Assembly (NCBI GenBank): GCA_910578035.1 | Contig: CAJTOB010000020.1 | Coordinates: 1-45,077 of the forward strand | Source of the DNA: an uncultured Muribaculaceae bacterium | GTDB taxonomy: Bacteria > Bacteroidota > Bacteroidia > Bacteroidales > Muribaculaceae | Reading direction: 5' to 3' | Length of the DNA: 45,077 bases | Part shown: positions 34,644 through 43,357 of the stretch, piece after piece | Layout: every line of letters begins with the position of its first letter | How positions within the stretch are numbered: position 1 is the stretch's first letter | Position numbers and translations under genes: made by a program | The notes under the pieces: model-generated | Told to the model about the DNA's origin: nothing | Database searches by the model: none | The model's input: only the letters and a program-made list of their open reading frames with translations

Positions 34644-35525
34644 ATGGAGACAGTTCTCTATTATCTTCTCAGACCGCTTGCATTTCTGCCCCTGAAATGT
34701 CTATATCTCCTTTCCGATTTCATATATTTCGTCCTATATTATATAATAAGGTATAGAAAGAGGGTAGTGGACGATAACTTGCGGCAGTGCTTCCCCGATG
34801 TGACAGCAGAGCGGCGTCGCGCCGTAAGCCGGCTGTTTTACCGCAATTTTGCCGATTATATATTCGAGACCATCAAACTCTTCCATATCTCAGACCGCGA
34901 GATAAAGCGTCGCATGGTTTTCGAAAATACAGAGGCCATAGACCGTTTTGTTGCTCAAGGGCGCAGTGTTGCGGTCTATTTCTCACATTGCGGAAACTGG
35001 GAATGGGCGCCGTCGATAACACTCCATTCCCACACCGACGGTGTCCGCACAGCCTTCTGCCAGGTTTACCGCCCACTTAAAAATAAAGCGTTCGACGGTC
35101 TTATGCTCAGGCTTCGCAGCCGTTTCGGCTCGGTGTCTCTGCCGAAATCAACGGTTCTTCGTCGTCTCATTGCCCTCCGTCGCGACGGATTTGTTACCGT
35201 CACCGGATTCATGAGCGACCAGAAACCCAGCCACGGAGACCCAACCCTGCCATTGCTCTTTCTTGGGCGTCCTACAGCCTTCATCACCGGCACCGAAGAA
35301 CTTGCCCGTCGAATGAAGATGGCCGCCGTCTACTGGGATATGTATAAAGACTCGCGTGGATACTATCGCATCGTCACCCGAGTCATTGCCGACGACGTAT
35401 CCGAAACCGCGCCGGGCGATGTCACGCGTGTATATGCCTCAATGCTGCAACAGACAATTCAGCGAAATCCCTCAATTTGGCTTTGGACTCATAAAAGATG
35501 GAAAATACCCGTAACTCTACCCTGA
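34644..35525 (+). CDS. LpxL/HtrB-like lysophospholipid acyltransferase
   Basis: A 293-residue inner-membrane acyltransferase. An N-terminal hydrophobic anchor (about 5-38) is followed by the catalytic HCGNWEW (His115, Glu120 of HX4E) and the family's C-terminal ending NPSIWLWTHKRWK. It should transfer an acyl chain to lipid A or a related lipid on the inner face of the inner membrane. It begins 2 bases after mtaB and overlaps the GT2 gene by 28 bases. Likely substrate is the lipid A precursor; ornithine or other lipids are alternatives. Confidence 0.88.
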   Translation: METVLYYLLRPLAFLPLKCLYLLSDFIYFVLYYIIRYRKRVVDDNLRQCFPDVTAERRRAVSRLFYRNFADYIFETIKLFHISDREIKRRMVFENTEAIDRFVAQGRSVAVYFSHCGNWEWAPSITLHSHTDGVRTAFCQVYRPLKNKAFDGLMLRLRSRFGSVSLPKSTVLRRLIALRRDGFVTVTGFMSDQKPSHGDPTLPLLFLGRPTAFITGTEELARRMKMAAVYWDMYKDSRGYYRIVTRVIADDVSETAPGDVTRVYASMLQQTIQRNPSIWLWTHKRWKIPVTLP

Positions 35526-36568
35526 TAGCCGATTCACGCCCTCCTGTGGCTGTGATTATCCTCAACTGGAATGGTCGCGCTCTTCTCGAAGAATATCTAC
35601 CTCAGGTAATCGCTGCTTCAGATTCCGCTGTCTCGCGTATTATTGTGGCAGACAACGGAAGTACCGACGACTCTGTCGCATACCTCCGCTCGGCTTTCAG
35701 CAATACAGTAGAAATCATGGCTTTCGACAAAAACTATGGTTTTGCCGAAGGCTACAATAAGGCTATTGCCTTGTGTGCCGACTATACTTACGCGGTGCTC
35801 CTCAACTCCGATGTCGCTCCGGCTCCTGGTTGGGATAAGACCCTCTACGATTTTATGAGCGCCAACCGCGATTATGCCGCCTGTCAGCCTAAAATATTGT
35901 CGTATAAGGATAAAACGCGTTTCGAATATGCCGGCGCTTGCGGCGGATTTCTCGACCGCGACGCATACCCTTTCTGCAGAGGACGCATATTCGATACCTG
36001 CGAGACCGATACTGGCCGGTATGACACCCCCTGCGAGGTGCACTGGGCTTCCGGCGCTTGTCTCATGGTGCGTACCTCCTTATATCTGAAAGCAGGAGGC
36101 CTCGATAAAGACTTTTTCGCCCACATGGAAGAAATCGACCTCTGCTGGCGTTTGCGGCTGGAAGGCTATCGGCTCGCATGCGTGCCCGAGGCGGCCGTCT
36201 ACCACCTCGGGGGCGGTTCTCTCCCTGCGGAGAATCCTTTCAAAACTTATCTCAACTTCAGAAACAGCCTCTTGATGATGCACAAGAATCTGCCCGACGC
36301 CGACCGATGCCGGGCCTTGATTCGACGCCGTCTCCTCGACACTGTCGCTTGGGCCCGTTTTATGCTCGTTCTCGACTTCAAAAATGCTCAGGCAATCATA
36401 AAAGCGCATCGCGATTTTGCTAAGATGCGCTCAAAATACACCGCTCATCCCACCCGCAACCTTCTCAAAGAACCCGCCGCATATCGCAGAAGTATCCTTG
36501 TGCAATATTTTATCAAAAGGAGAAAGACATATGCCGAACTCGAAGAGCTCCCCGACAGCTATTTCTAA
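35498..36568 (+). CDS. glycosyltransferase family 2
   Basis: A 356-residue GT-A enzyme. Seen: VAVIILNWNGRALLEEYLP at the N-terminus, DNGSTDDSVAYL, the metal/nucleotide site LLNSDVAPAPGW, and ASGACLMVRTSLYLKAGGLDKDFFAHMEEIDLCWRLR-type motifs (split here by my reading) with the catalytic ED near residue 210. This resembles the rhamnosyltransferase-like group. A single amphipathic C-terminal region follows; no clear membrane helices. Last gene of the relA-led run, so it may use the dTDP-amino sugar, but the donor is not proven. A weak terminator hairpin follows. Confidence 0.88.
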   Translation: MENTRNSTLIADSRPPVAVIILNWNGRALLEEYLPQVIAASDSAVSRIIVADNGSTDDSVAYLRSAFSNTVEIMAFDKNYGFAEGYNKAIALCADYTYAVLLNSDVAPAPGWDKTLYDFMSANRDYAACQPKILSYKDKTRFEYAGACGGFLDRDAYPFCRGRIFDTCETDTGRYDTPCEVHWASGACLMVRTSLYLKAGGLDKDFFAHMEEIDLCWRLRLEGYRLACVPEAAVYHLGGGSLPAENPFKTYLNFRNSLLMMHKNLPDADRCRALIRRRLLDTVAWARFMLVLDFKNAQAIIKAHRDFAKMRSKYTAHPTRNLLKEPAAYRRSILVQYFIKRRKTYAELEELPDSYF

Positions 36569-36574
36569 TCTTGA

Positions 36575-36609
36575 GCCGTGGCATTTTTGCATCGGCATCA
36601 AGATTTTTT
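36575..36609 (+). terminator. imperfect terminator after the GT2 gene
   Basis: GCCG (36575-36578) pairs with CGGC (36593-36596), with an inner GGCA-type stem interrupted by two mismatches. A T-run follows at 36604-36609. It is weak by structure but is placed right after the stop codon. Confidence 0.4.
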
Positions 36610-36714
36610 AAATATTGATTGTCGCAAAATAGCATCTTTTAACAGAAAAATGAACCCGAGACTCCAAAAAGTTTTTAAGAACTGCCTCGAAAAAGAAAAA
36701 AACCGTCTAAATAT

Positions 36715-36745
36715 TTTGAAAGTTGGGAACTACTTTTTAACTTTG
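36715..36745 (+). promoter_or_regulatory. promoter of the exbB-exbD-exbD-tonB operon
   Basis: TTTG (36715-36718), a 19-base spacer, and TAACTTTG (36738-36745) give an exact Bacteroidota -33/-7 promoter. Transcription would start near 36750, leaving a leader of about 170 bases. The gene-free stretch 36569-36917 therefore holds a terminator, this promoter and an A+T-rich leader with one inverted repeat. Confidence 0.7.
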
Positions 36746-36814
36746 CGATATTGTTTAACGGGCTTGGCCCACATAAAACACCTTAATTCATACCGTGGCT
36801 TATGATAGTTTCTG

Positions 36815-36880
36815 ATTAATTAAGATACTAAAATAGATAAGCCCGACGTTAAGACAAAAAAACAATTAATCTTAATTAAT
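36815..36880 (+). repeat. inverted repeat in the exbB leader
   Basis: ATTAATTAAGAT (36815-36826) is the exact reverse complement of ATCTTAATTAAT (36869-36880), separated by 42 bases. In RNA this would form a long A/U stem just upstream of exbB. It could control ribosome access or stability, or be chance in very A+T-rich DNA. Confidence 0.5.
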
Positions 36881-36917
36881 ACACTAATTTAATTTTCAGT
36901 ACACATTTCAAACAATT

Positions 36918-37727
36918 ATGGAAGCTCAAAAGCCAAAAGCTCAGGCTAAGCCTAAAAGCAACGCACCCGGCATCAAAAATGCCGCATGGGTCATCGTAAT
37001 CTGCGCAATCATCGCTGTTTGCCTCTTCATCTTCTGGTTCGGCAACGACATGCACTTCGACGAAGACGGTCATCCTCAGAACCTCTGGGGCACCATCTAC
37101 AAAGGCGGTTTCATCGTGCCTGTTCTCCAGACTCTCTTCCTTACCGTTATCGTTCTTGCTGTTGAACGTTGGATCGCTCTCAACGCTGCTGCCGGCAAAG
37201 GCAACACCGCTAAATTCGTTGCCGCTGTTAAGGCAAGCCTCGAAAAAGGCGACATCGCTGGTGCTCGCGCTCTCTGCGCAAAACAGAAAGGCACTGTTGC
37301 TGCTGTCGTAGACTCTGCTCTTATCCGCTACGAAGAAATGGACAAGAACACCGTCCTCTCGAAAGAACAGAAAATCGCTACTCTCCAGAAGCAGGTTGAA
37401 GAAGCTACAGCTCTCGAAATGCCTACTCTGCAGCAGAACCTCCCCATCCTTGCTACCATGACTACTCTCGGTACTCTCGTGGGTCTTCTCGGTACTGTAA
37501 TGGGTATGATCAAATCGTTCCAGGCTCTTTCTCAGTCTGGTGCTCCTGACTCAACCGAACTTTCTACCGGTATTTCCGAGGCTCTTATCAACACCGCCTT
37601 CGGTATCGCAACCGGTGCTTTCGCCGTTATCTTCTACAACTACTACACCAACAAAATCGATAACCTCACATACGCTATCGACGAAATCGGTTTCTCTATC
37701 GTGCAGACTTTTGCCGCTACACACTAA
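36918..37727 (+). CDS. exbB: ExbB/TolQ/MotA-family proton channel subunit
   Basis: A 269-residue inner-membrane protein. Hydrophobic segments at about 15-40 and 58-80 are followed by a cytoplasmic helical domain (SLEKGDIAGARALCAKQKG) and two further helices: LPILATMTTLGTLVGLLGTV and GISEALINTAFGIATGAFAV. With ExbD it uses the proton gradient to energise TonB. The N-terminal 15 residues are Lys/Ala/Pro-rich and cytoplasmic. The coding sequence uses a narrow set of C-ending codons, suggesting high expression. First gene of a four-gene operon. Confidence 0.95.
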   Translation: MEAQKPKAQAKPKSNAPGIKNAAWVIVICAIIAVCLFIFWFGNDMHFDEDGHPQNLWGTIYKGGFIVPVLQTLFLTVIVLAVERWIALNAAAGKGNTAKFVAAVKASLEKGDIAGARALCAKQKGTVAAVVDSALIRYEEMDKNTVLSKEQKIATLQKQVEEATALEMPTLQQNLPILATMTTLGTLVGLLGTVMGMIKSFQALSQSGAPDSTELSTGISEALINTAFGIATGAFAVIFYNYYTNKIDNLTYAIDEIGFSIVQTFAATH

Positions 37728-37779
37728 TCCCGCATTTATCCGTTTAATAGTCAACTAAAACCCACTAAAACAGGTAAAT

Positions 37780-38592
37780 ATGGGAAAAGTAAAAATCAAA
37801 AAGAAAAGTACACTCATCGACATGACCGCGATGAGCGACGTGACTGTTCTTTTGCTTACTTTCTTCATGTTGACTTCTACCTTCCTTCAGAAGGAACCGA
37901 CCATCGTTTATACACCTTCTTCTGTTTCTGAAGAAAAAGTGCCTATGAACAACCTGGTTACAGTCCTCGTTTCTTCCGCCGATAAGTCGGGAAAACTGGA
38001 CGATCCCTCTATCGCTGAAGGTAAACTCTTCATCTCGTTCACTGGCGATGCAGACTCGACTCTTTCAAGCGAAAAAATTCGCGGTATGATGCTCGACGAA
38101 GCTATCTCCATCTACAACGAACAGCACAAGAACAATCGCATCGTTCTCACTGATCAGCAGAAAGCCGACTTCCGCACTATCAATATGATTGGTGTGCCAT
38201 TCTCGGAACTTCCTGCAGTCCTCTCGATGTCTATCACCGAGCGCGACAAGTTCATGAGTGATATGACAGACCCGAAAGTGGGAATTCCTATCGACGATAA
38301 CAAAAATCGCGACGGACGTCTCAACGACTTTCAGGTGTGGCTCAAAGCCATCTACAATGTTGCTCAACGAATCAACAACGAACAGACCGAAGGCCTCTCT
38401 GCCGAAGAACGCGGTCAGCTCTCGAACCTTTACACCGCTCTTATGCGTAAAGGTCAGGGTATCGCTATCAAGGCCGACAAGGACACTCCCTTCACTACTG
38501 TTCAGATGGTTTTTGACAACCTCCAGACCATGAAGCTCAACAAATTCAGCCTCATGACTGCCCTCAAATCTGAAGATGAACCCACCAATTAA
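37780..38592 (+). CDS. exbD: ExbD/TolR-family protein (first copy)
   Basis: A 270-residue protein with one N-terminal helix carrying the proton-binding Asp (AMSDVTVLLLTFFMLTSTF). A periplasmic domain follows that is much longer than the roughly 140 residues of E. coli ExbD. The middle part (about 90-230) is a helical, charged region without a known domain. It lies 52 bases after exbB and 13 bases before the second exbD. Confidence 0.92.
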   Translation: MGKVKIKKKSTLIDMTAMSDVTVLLLTFFMLTSTFLQKEPTIVYTPSSVSEEKVPMNNLVTVLVSSADKSGKLDDPSIAEGKLFISFTGDADSTLSSEKIRGMMLDEAISIYNEQHKNNRIVLTDQQKADFRTINMIGVPFSELPAVLSMSITERDKFMSDMTDPKVGIPIDDNKNRDGRLNDFQVWLKAIYNVAQRINNEQTEGLSAEERGQLSNLYTALMRKGQGIAIKADKDTPFTTVQMVFDNLQTMKLNKFSLMTALKSEDEPTN

Positions 38593-38605
38593 TTAGTAAA
38601 GACCA

Positions 38606-39397
38606 ATGGCACAAATAGATACATCCGACAAGGGCGGCAAAAAGAAGAAAGGCGCCCAGAAAAAGATGTCGATCCATGTGGACTTTACCCCCATGGTGGA
38701 CATGAACATGCTTCTGATTACCTTCTTCATGCTCTGTACTACGATGATTAAATCGCAGACTCTTCAGATTGTCCTCCCTACAAACGAAGACGTCAAGAAA
38801 GAGCAGCAGAGCCAGGCTAAGCAGTCCGAAGCAATCACTCTGATTCTTGACACCGAATACAACGGTGACAAGCCTGCTACCGATGCCGAAACCGGCAAGA
38901 CAATTCATAATATCTACTATTATGAAGGTATCGCTGATACTACCTTTGCCACAAACAAGTATCTCCAGAAAGAACAGTTCATCGGCAATGTGAACCACGA
39001 GACCCAGGGTATCCGTAAGATTCTCCGCTCCAAAAACCAGCAGGTTATGGAGAAGTATATGGAACTCAAGGATAATTGGAAAAACAAGAAGATTACTAAG
39101 GAAGAATTCGACAAGGCTGCCAAGCAGAATGCCGCCGACTCCTCTAAGACTCGTCCTGTAGTTGTGATCAAACCCGGTCCCAACACCACTTACGAAGGTC
39201 TCATCAATGCTATCGACGAAATGAACATCAACCAGATTTCTCGTTATAGCATCGAGCTCCCCACCCACACCGATACGGTTCTCCTTCGTCACTACGAGCA
39301 GGCCAACAACGAGACTATTATCCGCCCGACCGTGCGTAACCGTGCAGCTCACATGACTGCCGCTGCCGCGGAAGGTGAATCTACTCCTAACCCTTAA
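38606..39397 (+). CDS. exbD: ExbD/TolR-family protein (second copy)
   Basis: A 263-residue ExbD paralogue. The cytoplasmic start is Lys/Gly-rich (KGGKKKKGAQKKMS). The single helix is VDFTPMVDMNMLLITFFMLC with the conserved Asp in MVDMN, followed by the classical QTLQIVLPTNED periplasmic start. As in the first copy, the periplasmic domain is enlarged (charged insert at about 110-190, then VVVIKPGPNTTYEGLINAID and INQISRYSIELPT). Two ExbDs next to one ExbB is a common Bacteroidota arrangement and may let a heterodimer act in the channel. It starts 13 bases after the first exbD. Confidence 0.93.
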   Translation: MAQIDTSDKGGKKKKGAQKKMSIHVDFTPMVDMNMLLITFFMLCTTMIKSQTLQIVLPTNEDVKKEQQSQAKQSEAITLILDTEYNGDKPATDAETGKTIHNIYYYEGIADTTFATNKYLQKEQFIGNVNHETQGIRKILRSKNQQVMEKYMELKDNWKNKKITKEEFDKAAKQNAADSSKTRPVVVIKPGPNTTYEGLINAIDEMNINQISRYSIELPTHTDTVLLRHYEQANNETIIRPTVRNRAAHMTAAAAEGESTPNP

Positions 39398-39405
39398 ATC
39401 GCTGA

Positions 39406-40266
39406 ATGAAAATGGCAAAAGATGTAGATCTTACCTCAAAAGAGTGGCGCGACATAGTTTTCGAAGGTAAAAACAAGGAGTATGGCGCATACAAACTGCG
39501 CGAAACCTCCAAAGCGCGTCACACCAAAGCTGTCGTTTCGGTGCTTATCGCGGTTGCGATTATCCTCGTGCTTCTCATTCTTTCTATTTCCGGTGTCTTC
39601 GCTAAACCCGAAGACGATCAAGTGGCAGTCAGCACCGTTCAGGAAGTGACTACCTTCGATGCCGAAGAGGAAGTTGAAGAAGAAATCGAAGAAGAAGAAT
39701 TCGTTCTTCCTCCCGAACCCGAAGAAATCATCGCCCCCGAAGAAGTTGCAAACTCGCAGCAGGTAACCGAACTTCTCATCGTTGATGACGAACAGATTGA
39801 AGAAGACAAACAGGTTAAGAACCAAGACGAAGTTCTTGAAAACGAAGCTGCCGTAGGCGCTATCGACGTAACTGAAGGCGTTAATGACCTTAACAAGGTC
39901 ATCATCAAAGAGCAGGTCGTTGAAGAGCCCAAGGTAGAAGAAGAACAGCCTATGAACATAGCCATGGTTGAGCAGAAACCCCAGTTCCCCGGTGGTGAAG
40001 GCGAAATGTACAAATGGCTTGGTGCGAATATCGTTTATCCCCCTGCCGCTGCCGAAGAAGGCGTGTCCGGCCGTGTGGTTGTCGAGTTCGTAGTAGGTAA
40101 AGACGGTTCTATCACAAACGTTCGCGTTGTGCGCCCCCGCCACCCGGCCCTCGACAAGGAAGCACTCCGCGTAGTGAAGGCAATGCCCAAGTGGATTCCC
40201 GGCCGTAACAACGGTCAGCCCGTGAAGGTAACCTACACACTCCCCGTCACCTTCAAACTCCAATAG
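39406..40266 (+). CDS. tonB: TonB energy transducer
   Basis: A 286-residue protein. The cytoplasmic start DLTSKEWRDIVFEGKNKEYG is typical of Bacteroidota TonB. The membrane helix (about 42-64) is followed by a very acidic, Pro-containing periplasmic linker (long Glu runs at about 85-110). The C-terminal TonB domain (about 195-286) has PQFPGGEGEMYKWLGANIVYP and ALRVVKAMPKWIPGRNNGQP. It connects ExbB-ExbD to outer-membrane TonB-dependent (SusC-like) transporters. ATG 39412 is an alternative start. Last gene of the operon; a strong terminator follows. Confidence 0.95.
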   Translation: MKMAKDVDLTSKEWRDIVFEGKNKEYGAYKLRETSKARHTKAVVSVLIAVAIILVLLILSISGVFAKPEDDQVAVSTVQEVTTFDAEEEVEEEIEEEEFVLPPEPEEIIAPEEVANSQQVTELLIVDDEQIEEDKQVKNQDEVLENEAAVGAIDVTEGVNDLNKVIIKEQVVEEPKVEEEQPMNIAMVEQKPQFPGGEGEMYKWLGANIVYPPAAAEEGVSGRVVVEFVVGKDGSITNVRVVRPRHPALDKEALRVVKAMPKWIPGRNNGQPVKVTYTLPVTFKLQ

Positions 40267-40298
40267 AATTCGCTTTTGAATTCCATACCCCTCCCTTG

Positions 40299-40330
40299 AA
40301 AGCCCGGTACGAAAGTCCGGGCTTTTTTTT
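40299..40330 (+). terminator. intrinsic terminator of the exbB-tonB operon
   Basis: AAAGCCCGG (40299-40307) pairs perfectly with CCGGGCTTT (40317-40325) around a 9-base loop, followed by eight T's in a row (40323-40330). It is the clearest terminator in the window. Confidence 0.93.
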
Positions 40331-40384
40331 ATTCCTTTATACACAATTGGCAGAAATAGAAACGCTCCGCTTATGCCGGATGAT

Positions 40385-40392
40385 TACCTTTG
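40385..40392 (+). promoter_or_regulatory. possible -7 element of the GH3 gene
   Basis: TACCTTTG fits TAnnTTTG and ends 17 bases before the ATG at 40410. No clear TTTG is seen at the expected distance upstream, so it is only moderately supported. Confidence 0.4.
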
Positions 40393-40409
40393 TCACTAAA
40401 TTTGATACA

Positions 40410-42587
40410 ATGGAAAACAGACTCACCAAAAGCGCCATTCTGGCAACCTTTCTCGCACTAATGCCGGCTTCGGGCTTTGCGCAGCTATATAAGAATGCCG
40501 ATGCCCCCGTGGCCGACCGCGTCGCCGACCTCATGTCGCGCATGACTGTCGAAGAAAAAATATGGCAGTTGAACCAGGCCGGATTTGGCAATAACAAAAA
40601 TATAAACAACATAGGCGAAAAGCTGAAGCATATTCCTCCTCAGATTGGCTCTCTGATTTATACCGACGATGATGTGAGCCTCCGCAACGCCATGCAGTGG
40701 AAGGCAATGGAAGAATCGCGTCTGGGAATACCGATACTCTTCGGCTACGATGTTATTCACGGTTATCGCACAGTATATCCGATATCACTGGCGCAGGCAT
40801 GCTCATGGAATACGGAGCTTGCCGAGGCCATGTCGTCTGTAGCCGCTCGCGAAGCCAAATCGGGCGGCATAGACTGGACTTTCTCTCCGATGATAGATGT
40901 GGCCCGCGACCCTCGCTGGGGCCGTGTGGCCGAAGGCTACGGCGAAGACCCCTACACAAATGCGCGCTTTGCCATCGCGGCCGTCAAAGGCTATCAGGGC
41001 GATACACTCAGTGGCGAAGGCAATATTGCAGCCTGCCTGAAGCATTATATCGGATATGGCGCCTCGACCGGAGGCCGCGACTATTCCTGCACCGAGATTT
41101 CCGACCAGGCTCTTTGGGATACATATATCCCCCCATATCAGGCCGGCGTGAATGCAGGTGCGGCCACGGTGATGAGCTCGTTCAACGATATAAACGGCGT
41201 TCCCTCTACTGCAAGCCGTTTTTTGCAGACCGATATTCTGCGCGGTCGGCTTGGCTTCGATGGTTTCGTCGTTTCCGACTGGAACGCAGTAGAGCAGCTC
41301 GTGTCGCAGGGAGTTGCCGCAGACCGGGCGCAGGCGGCTGCTATGGCTCTTAATGCCGGTGTCGATCTGGACATGGGCGATAATGCTTATGCAGAGAATC
41401 TGGCGGCGCTATTGGAGTCTGGCGATGTGGCTATGGAGACTATAGACCGCTCTGTGGCGCTTATCCTCGCTCTTAAATTCCGTCTCGGACTCTTTGAGAA
41501 TCCATATACGCCCGAGTTACCGGTCGAAAAGACCATGTTGCAGCCTGCAGGCAGAGAGCTTGCTCTCCGTCTTGCAGAGGAGTCTATGGTGCTTCTGAAA
41601 AACAAAGATGGAGTGCTGCCTCTGGACAAACAGCTGCGGATAGCCTTGATTGGTCCTATGGCAGCAGACAAAGGTCATCTGTTGGGCTCATGGTCTGGTC
41701 ATGGTCGATGGGAAGACGTATCGTCCGTGCTCGATGGAATGAAAGACCGTTTCGGCGACAAGGTTAAATACAGCAAGGGCTGCGATTTCGACGGCGATGA
41801 CACCTCCTTGTTTGCCGAAGCAGTCGCTGCAGCCTCTGAATCCGATGTGATAGTGCTCTGTCTCGGTGAAAAGCGCGAATGGAGCGGCGAGAATGCTTCC
41901 AGAGCCTCGATAGAACTTCCCGTCATTCAGAAAAAGCTAATCAAAGAGTTGCACGCCACAGGCAAACCAATCGTATTGGTGCTCACGAATGGTCGTCCGC
42001 TTGTGCTTACAGAGGAAGAACCTCTCTGCGCCTCTATTCTGGAAATGTGGCAGCCCGGAGTTGAAGGCGGTGTGGCAACCGCGGCCATTCTGTCGGGCGA
42101 TATCAACCCGTCGGGAAAACTTGCCATGACTTTTCCGCGTCATGTCGGTCAGATTCCCGTATTCTACTGCGAAAGACCGCGCGCACGTCGCGACCAAGGC
42201 TTCTATCAGGATATTCCGACCGAACCTCTCTATGATTTCGCCTATGGCCTGAGCTATACCGACTACACCTATGGTGATATCAATATTTCAAGCAATGCCG
42301 ACGGAACCTATACGGCCACTGTCGCTGTGACAAATACCGGCAACCGCGACGGCCTCGAGACAGTACATTGGTTTGTCACAGACCCTGTTTCTTCAATTTC
42401 CCGTCCGGCCAAAGAACTGAAATTTTTTGAGAAAAAGCAGATTAAAAAAGGAGCAACAGTTGTCTATTCCTTTGAAATAGACCCTATACGCGACCTTGCT
42501 TTCGTCAACAGCAAAGGTGAGCCTGTTCTTGAGAAAGGCCGGTATATACTAACAGTAAAAGATAAAATAAAAACAATAGAGTTGTAA
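40410..42587 (+). CDS. glycoside hydrolase family 3 beta-glucosidase (BglX-like)
   Basis: A 725-residue periplasmic or secreted enzyme with a signal peptide (about 1-24, ending SGFA). The GH3 N-terminal barrel has DPRWGR (167-172), KHYIGYG (211-217) and the nucleophile Asp290 in LGFDGFVVSDW. The C-terminal domain begins about 390 (LAEESMVLLKNKDGVLPL) with the acid/base region SGENASRASIELP near 495. A fibronectin-III-like end domain (about 620-720, TVAVTNTGNRDG) closes it. It releases terminal beta-linked glucose, or xylose, from plant or other glycans. Start ATG 40410 gives the signal peptide; the upstream frame overlaps the terminator. Confidence 0.93.
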   Translation: MENRLTKSAILATFLALMPASGFAQLYKNADAPVADRVADLMSRMTVEEKIWQLNQAGFGNNKNINNIGEKLKHIPPQIGSLIYTDDDVSLRNAMQWKAMEESRLGIPILFGYDVIHGYRTVYPISLAQACSWNTELAEAMSSVAAREAKSGGIDWTFSPMIDVARDPRWGRVAEGYGEDPYTNARFAIAAVKGYQGDTLSGEGNIAACLKHYIGYGASTGGRDYSCTEISDQALWDTYIPPYQAGVNAGAATVMSSFNDINGVPSTASRFLQTDILRGRLGFDGFVVSDWNAVEQLVSQGVAADRAQAAAMALNAGVDLDMGDNAYAENLAALLESGDVAMETIDRSVALILALKFRLGLFENPYTPELPVEKTMLQPAGRELALRLAEESMVLLKNKDGVLPLDKQLRIALIGPMAADKGHLLGSWSGHGRWEDVSSVLDGMKDRFGDKVKYSKGCDFDGDDTSLFAEAVAAASESDVIVLCLGEKREWSGENASRASIELPVIQKKLIKELHATGKPIVLVLTNGRPLVLTEEEPLCASILEMWQPGVEGGVATAAILSGDINPSGKLAMTFPRHVGQIPVFYCERPRARRDQGFYQDIPTEPLYDFAYGLSYTDYTYGDINISSNADGTYTATVAVTNTGNRDGLETVHWFVTDPVSSISRPAKELKFFEKKQIKKGATVVYSFEIDPIRDLAFVNSKGEPVLEKGRYILTVKDKIKTIEL

Positions 42588-42613
42588 TTGAACAGAGTTT
42601 ATGCCTATCTTTG
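42582..42613 (+). promoter_or_regulatory. promoter very close to the hydrolase start
   Basis: TTG (42582-42584), 21 bases, then TATCTTTG (42606-42613), which fits -33/-7 spacing. The motif ends only 6 bases before the ATG at 42620, so the transcript would have almost no leader. Confidence 0.5.
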
Positions 42614-42619
42614 CGTATT

Positions 42620-43357
42620 ATGACAAGGCTCGACTCTAAATCATTTGATAAAAGTGATAGTTCGGTAGCTATCCTTTTTATTCATGGCATACTTGGCAAC
42701 AGAGAGTTTTTTAACTTTCTGTTGCCTTTCGTGCCTTCCGCTTGGACTGTTGTCAATTTACTGCTCAAAGGCCATGGCGGCTCTGTCTCAGATTTCGGCA
42801 ATGCATCTATGTCCGAGTGGAAAAAGCAAGTTCGCGAGGCTGTGGCCGGTTTGCGTCAACAACATCGGCGTGTTTTGATAGTAGCCCATTCCATGGGAAC
42901 ATTGTTCGCAATCAGGGAATCTGTAGAGGGTAATGCCGACGGTCTATTTTTATTGAACACACCTCTGAAGATTAGGCTTACACGGCGTCTGTTCGAAACT
43001 CCTGTAAAGATTTTTAGAGGGAAAATCTCCGAGAATGACGTTTGGACTCAGGCCGCTCTTGATTCTTACGGAGTAGAGCACGATCCTAATATTTTTCATT
43101 ACTTCGGCTGGATTCCGCGATATATAGAATTATTCCGAGAGATTAGAGTGGTTCGCAGACTATGTCCGGATTTAAACGTTTGCGCTGAGGCCTTTATTTC
43201 AGCATATGATGAAATGGTGTCTCCGGAATCAAGTAAATTCTTGAAATGCAGCAGTTCTGTAGTCTTGAACATCCTTGATTCTTCCGGACACTATTATTAT
43301 ACCGATAATGACAGAGCCTTTATCGTGGAACGCTTCAAAAATTTTATCGGGGAATAG
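42620..43357 (+). CDS. alpha/beta hydrolase
   Basis: A 245-residue esterase/lipase-like protein. Oxyanion region ILFIHGILGNREFF, the nucleophile elbow IVAHSMGT (Ser91), probable acid Asp197 (SAYDEMVSPES) and His224 (SSGHYYYTDND) form a complete catalytic triad in the right order. No signal peptide, so cytosolic. It resembles carboxylesterase and monoglyceride-lipase types; the substrate is unknown. Start ATG 42620 follows a near-leaderless promoter motif. Its last 14 bases overlap, tail to tail, with the phosphodiesterase gene on the other strand. Confidence 0.88.
   Translation: MTRLDSKSFDKSDSSVAILFIHGILGNREFFNFLLPFVPSAWTVVNLLLKGHGGSVSDFGNASMSEWKKQVREAVAGLRQQHRRVLIVAHSMGTLFAIRESVEGNADGLFLLNTPLKIRLTRRLFETPVKIFRGKISENDVWTQAALDSYGVEHDPNIFHYFGWIPRYIELFREIRVVRRLCPDLNVCAEAFISAYDEMVSPESSKFLKCSSSVVLNILDSSGHYYYTDNDRAFIVERFKNFIGE

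Noticed and set aside
36578..36805. A 75-codon open frame in the gap before exbB
   Set aside because: It starts at GTG inside a terminator hairpin, spans the exbB promoter and shows no protein-like pattern.
40266..40283. Two GAATTC sites forming a small hairpin after tonB
   Set aside because: Short, A/T-rich stem without a T-tract; the strong terminator 16 bases downstream explains the region better.
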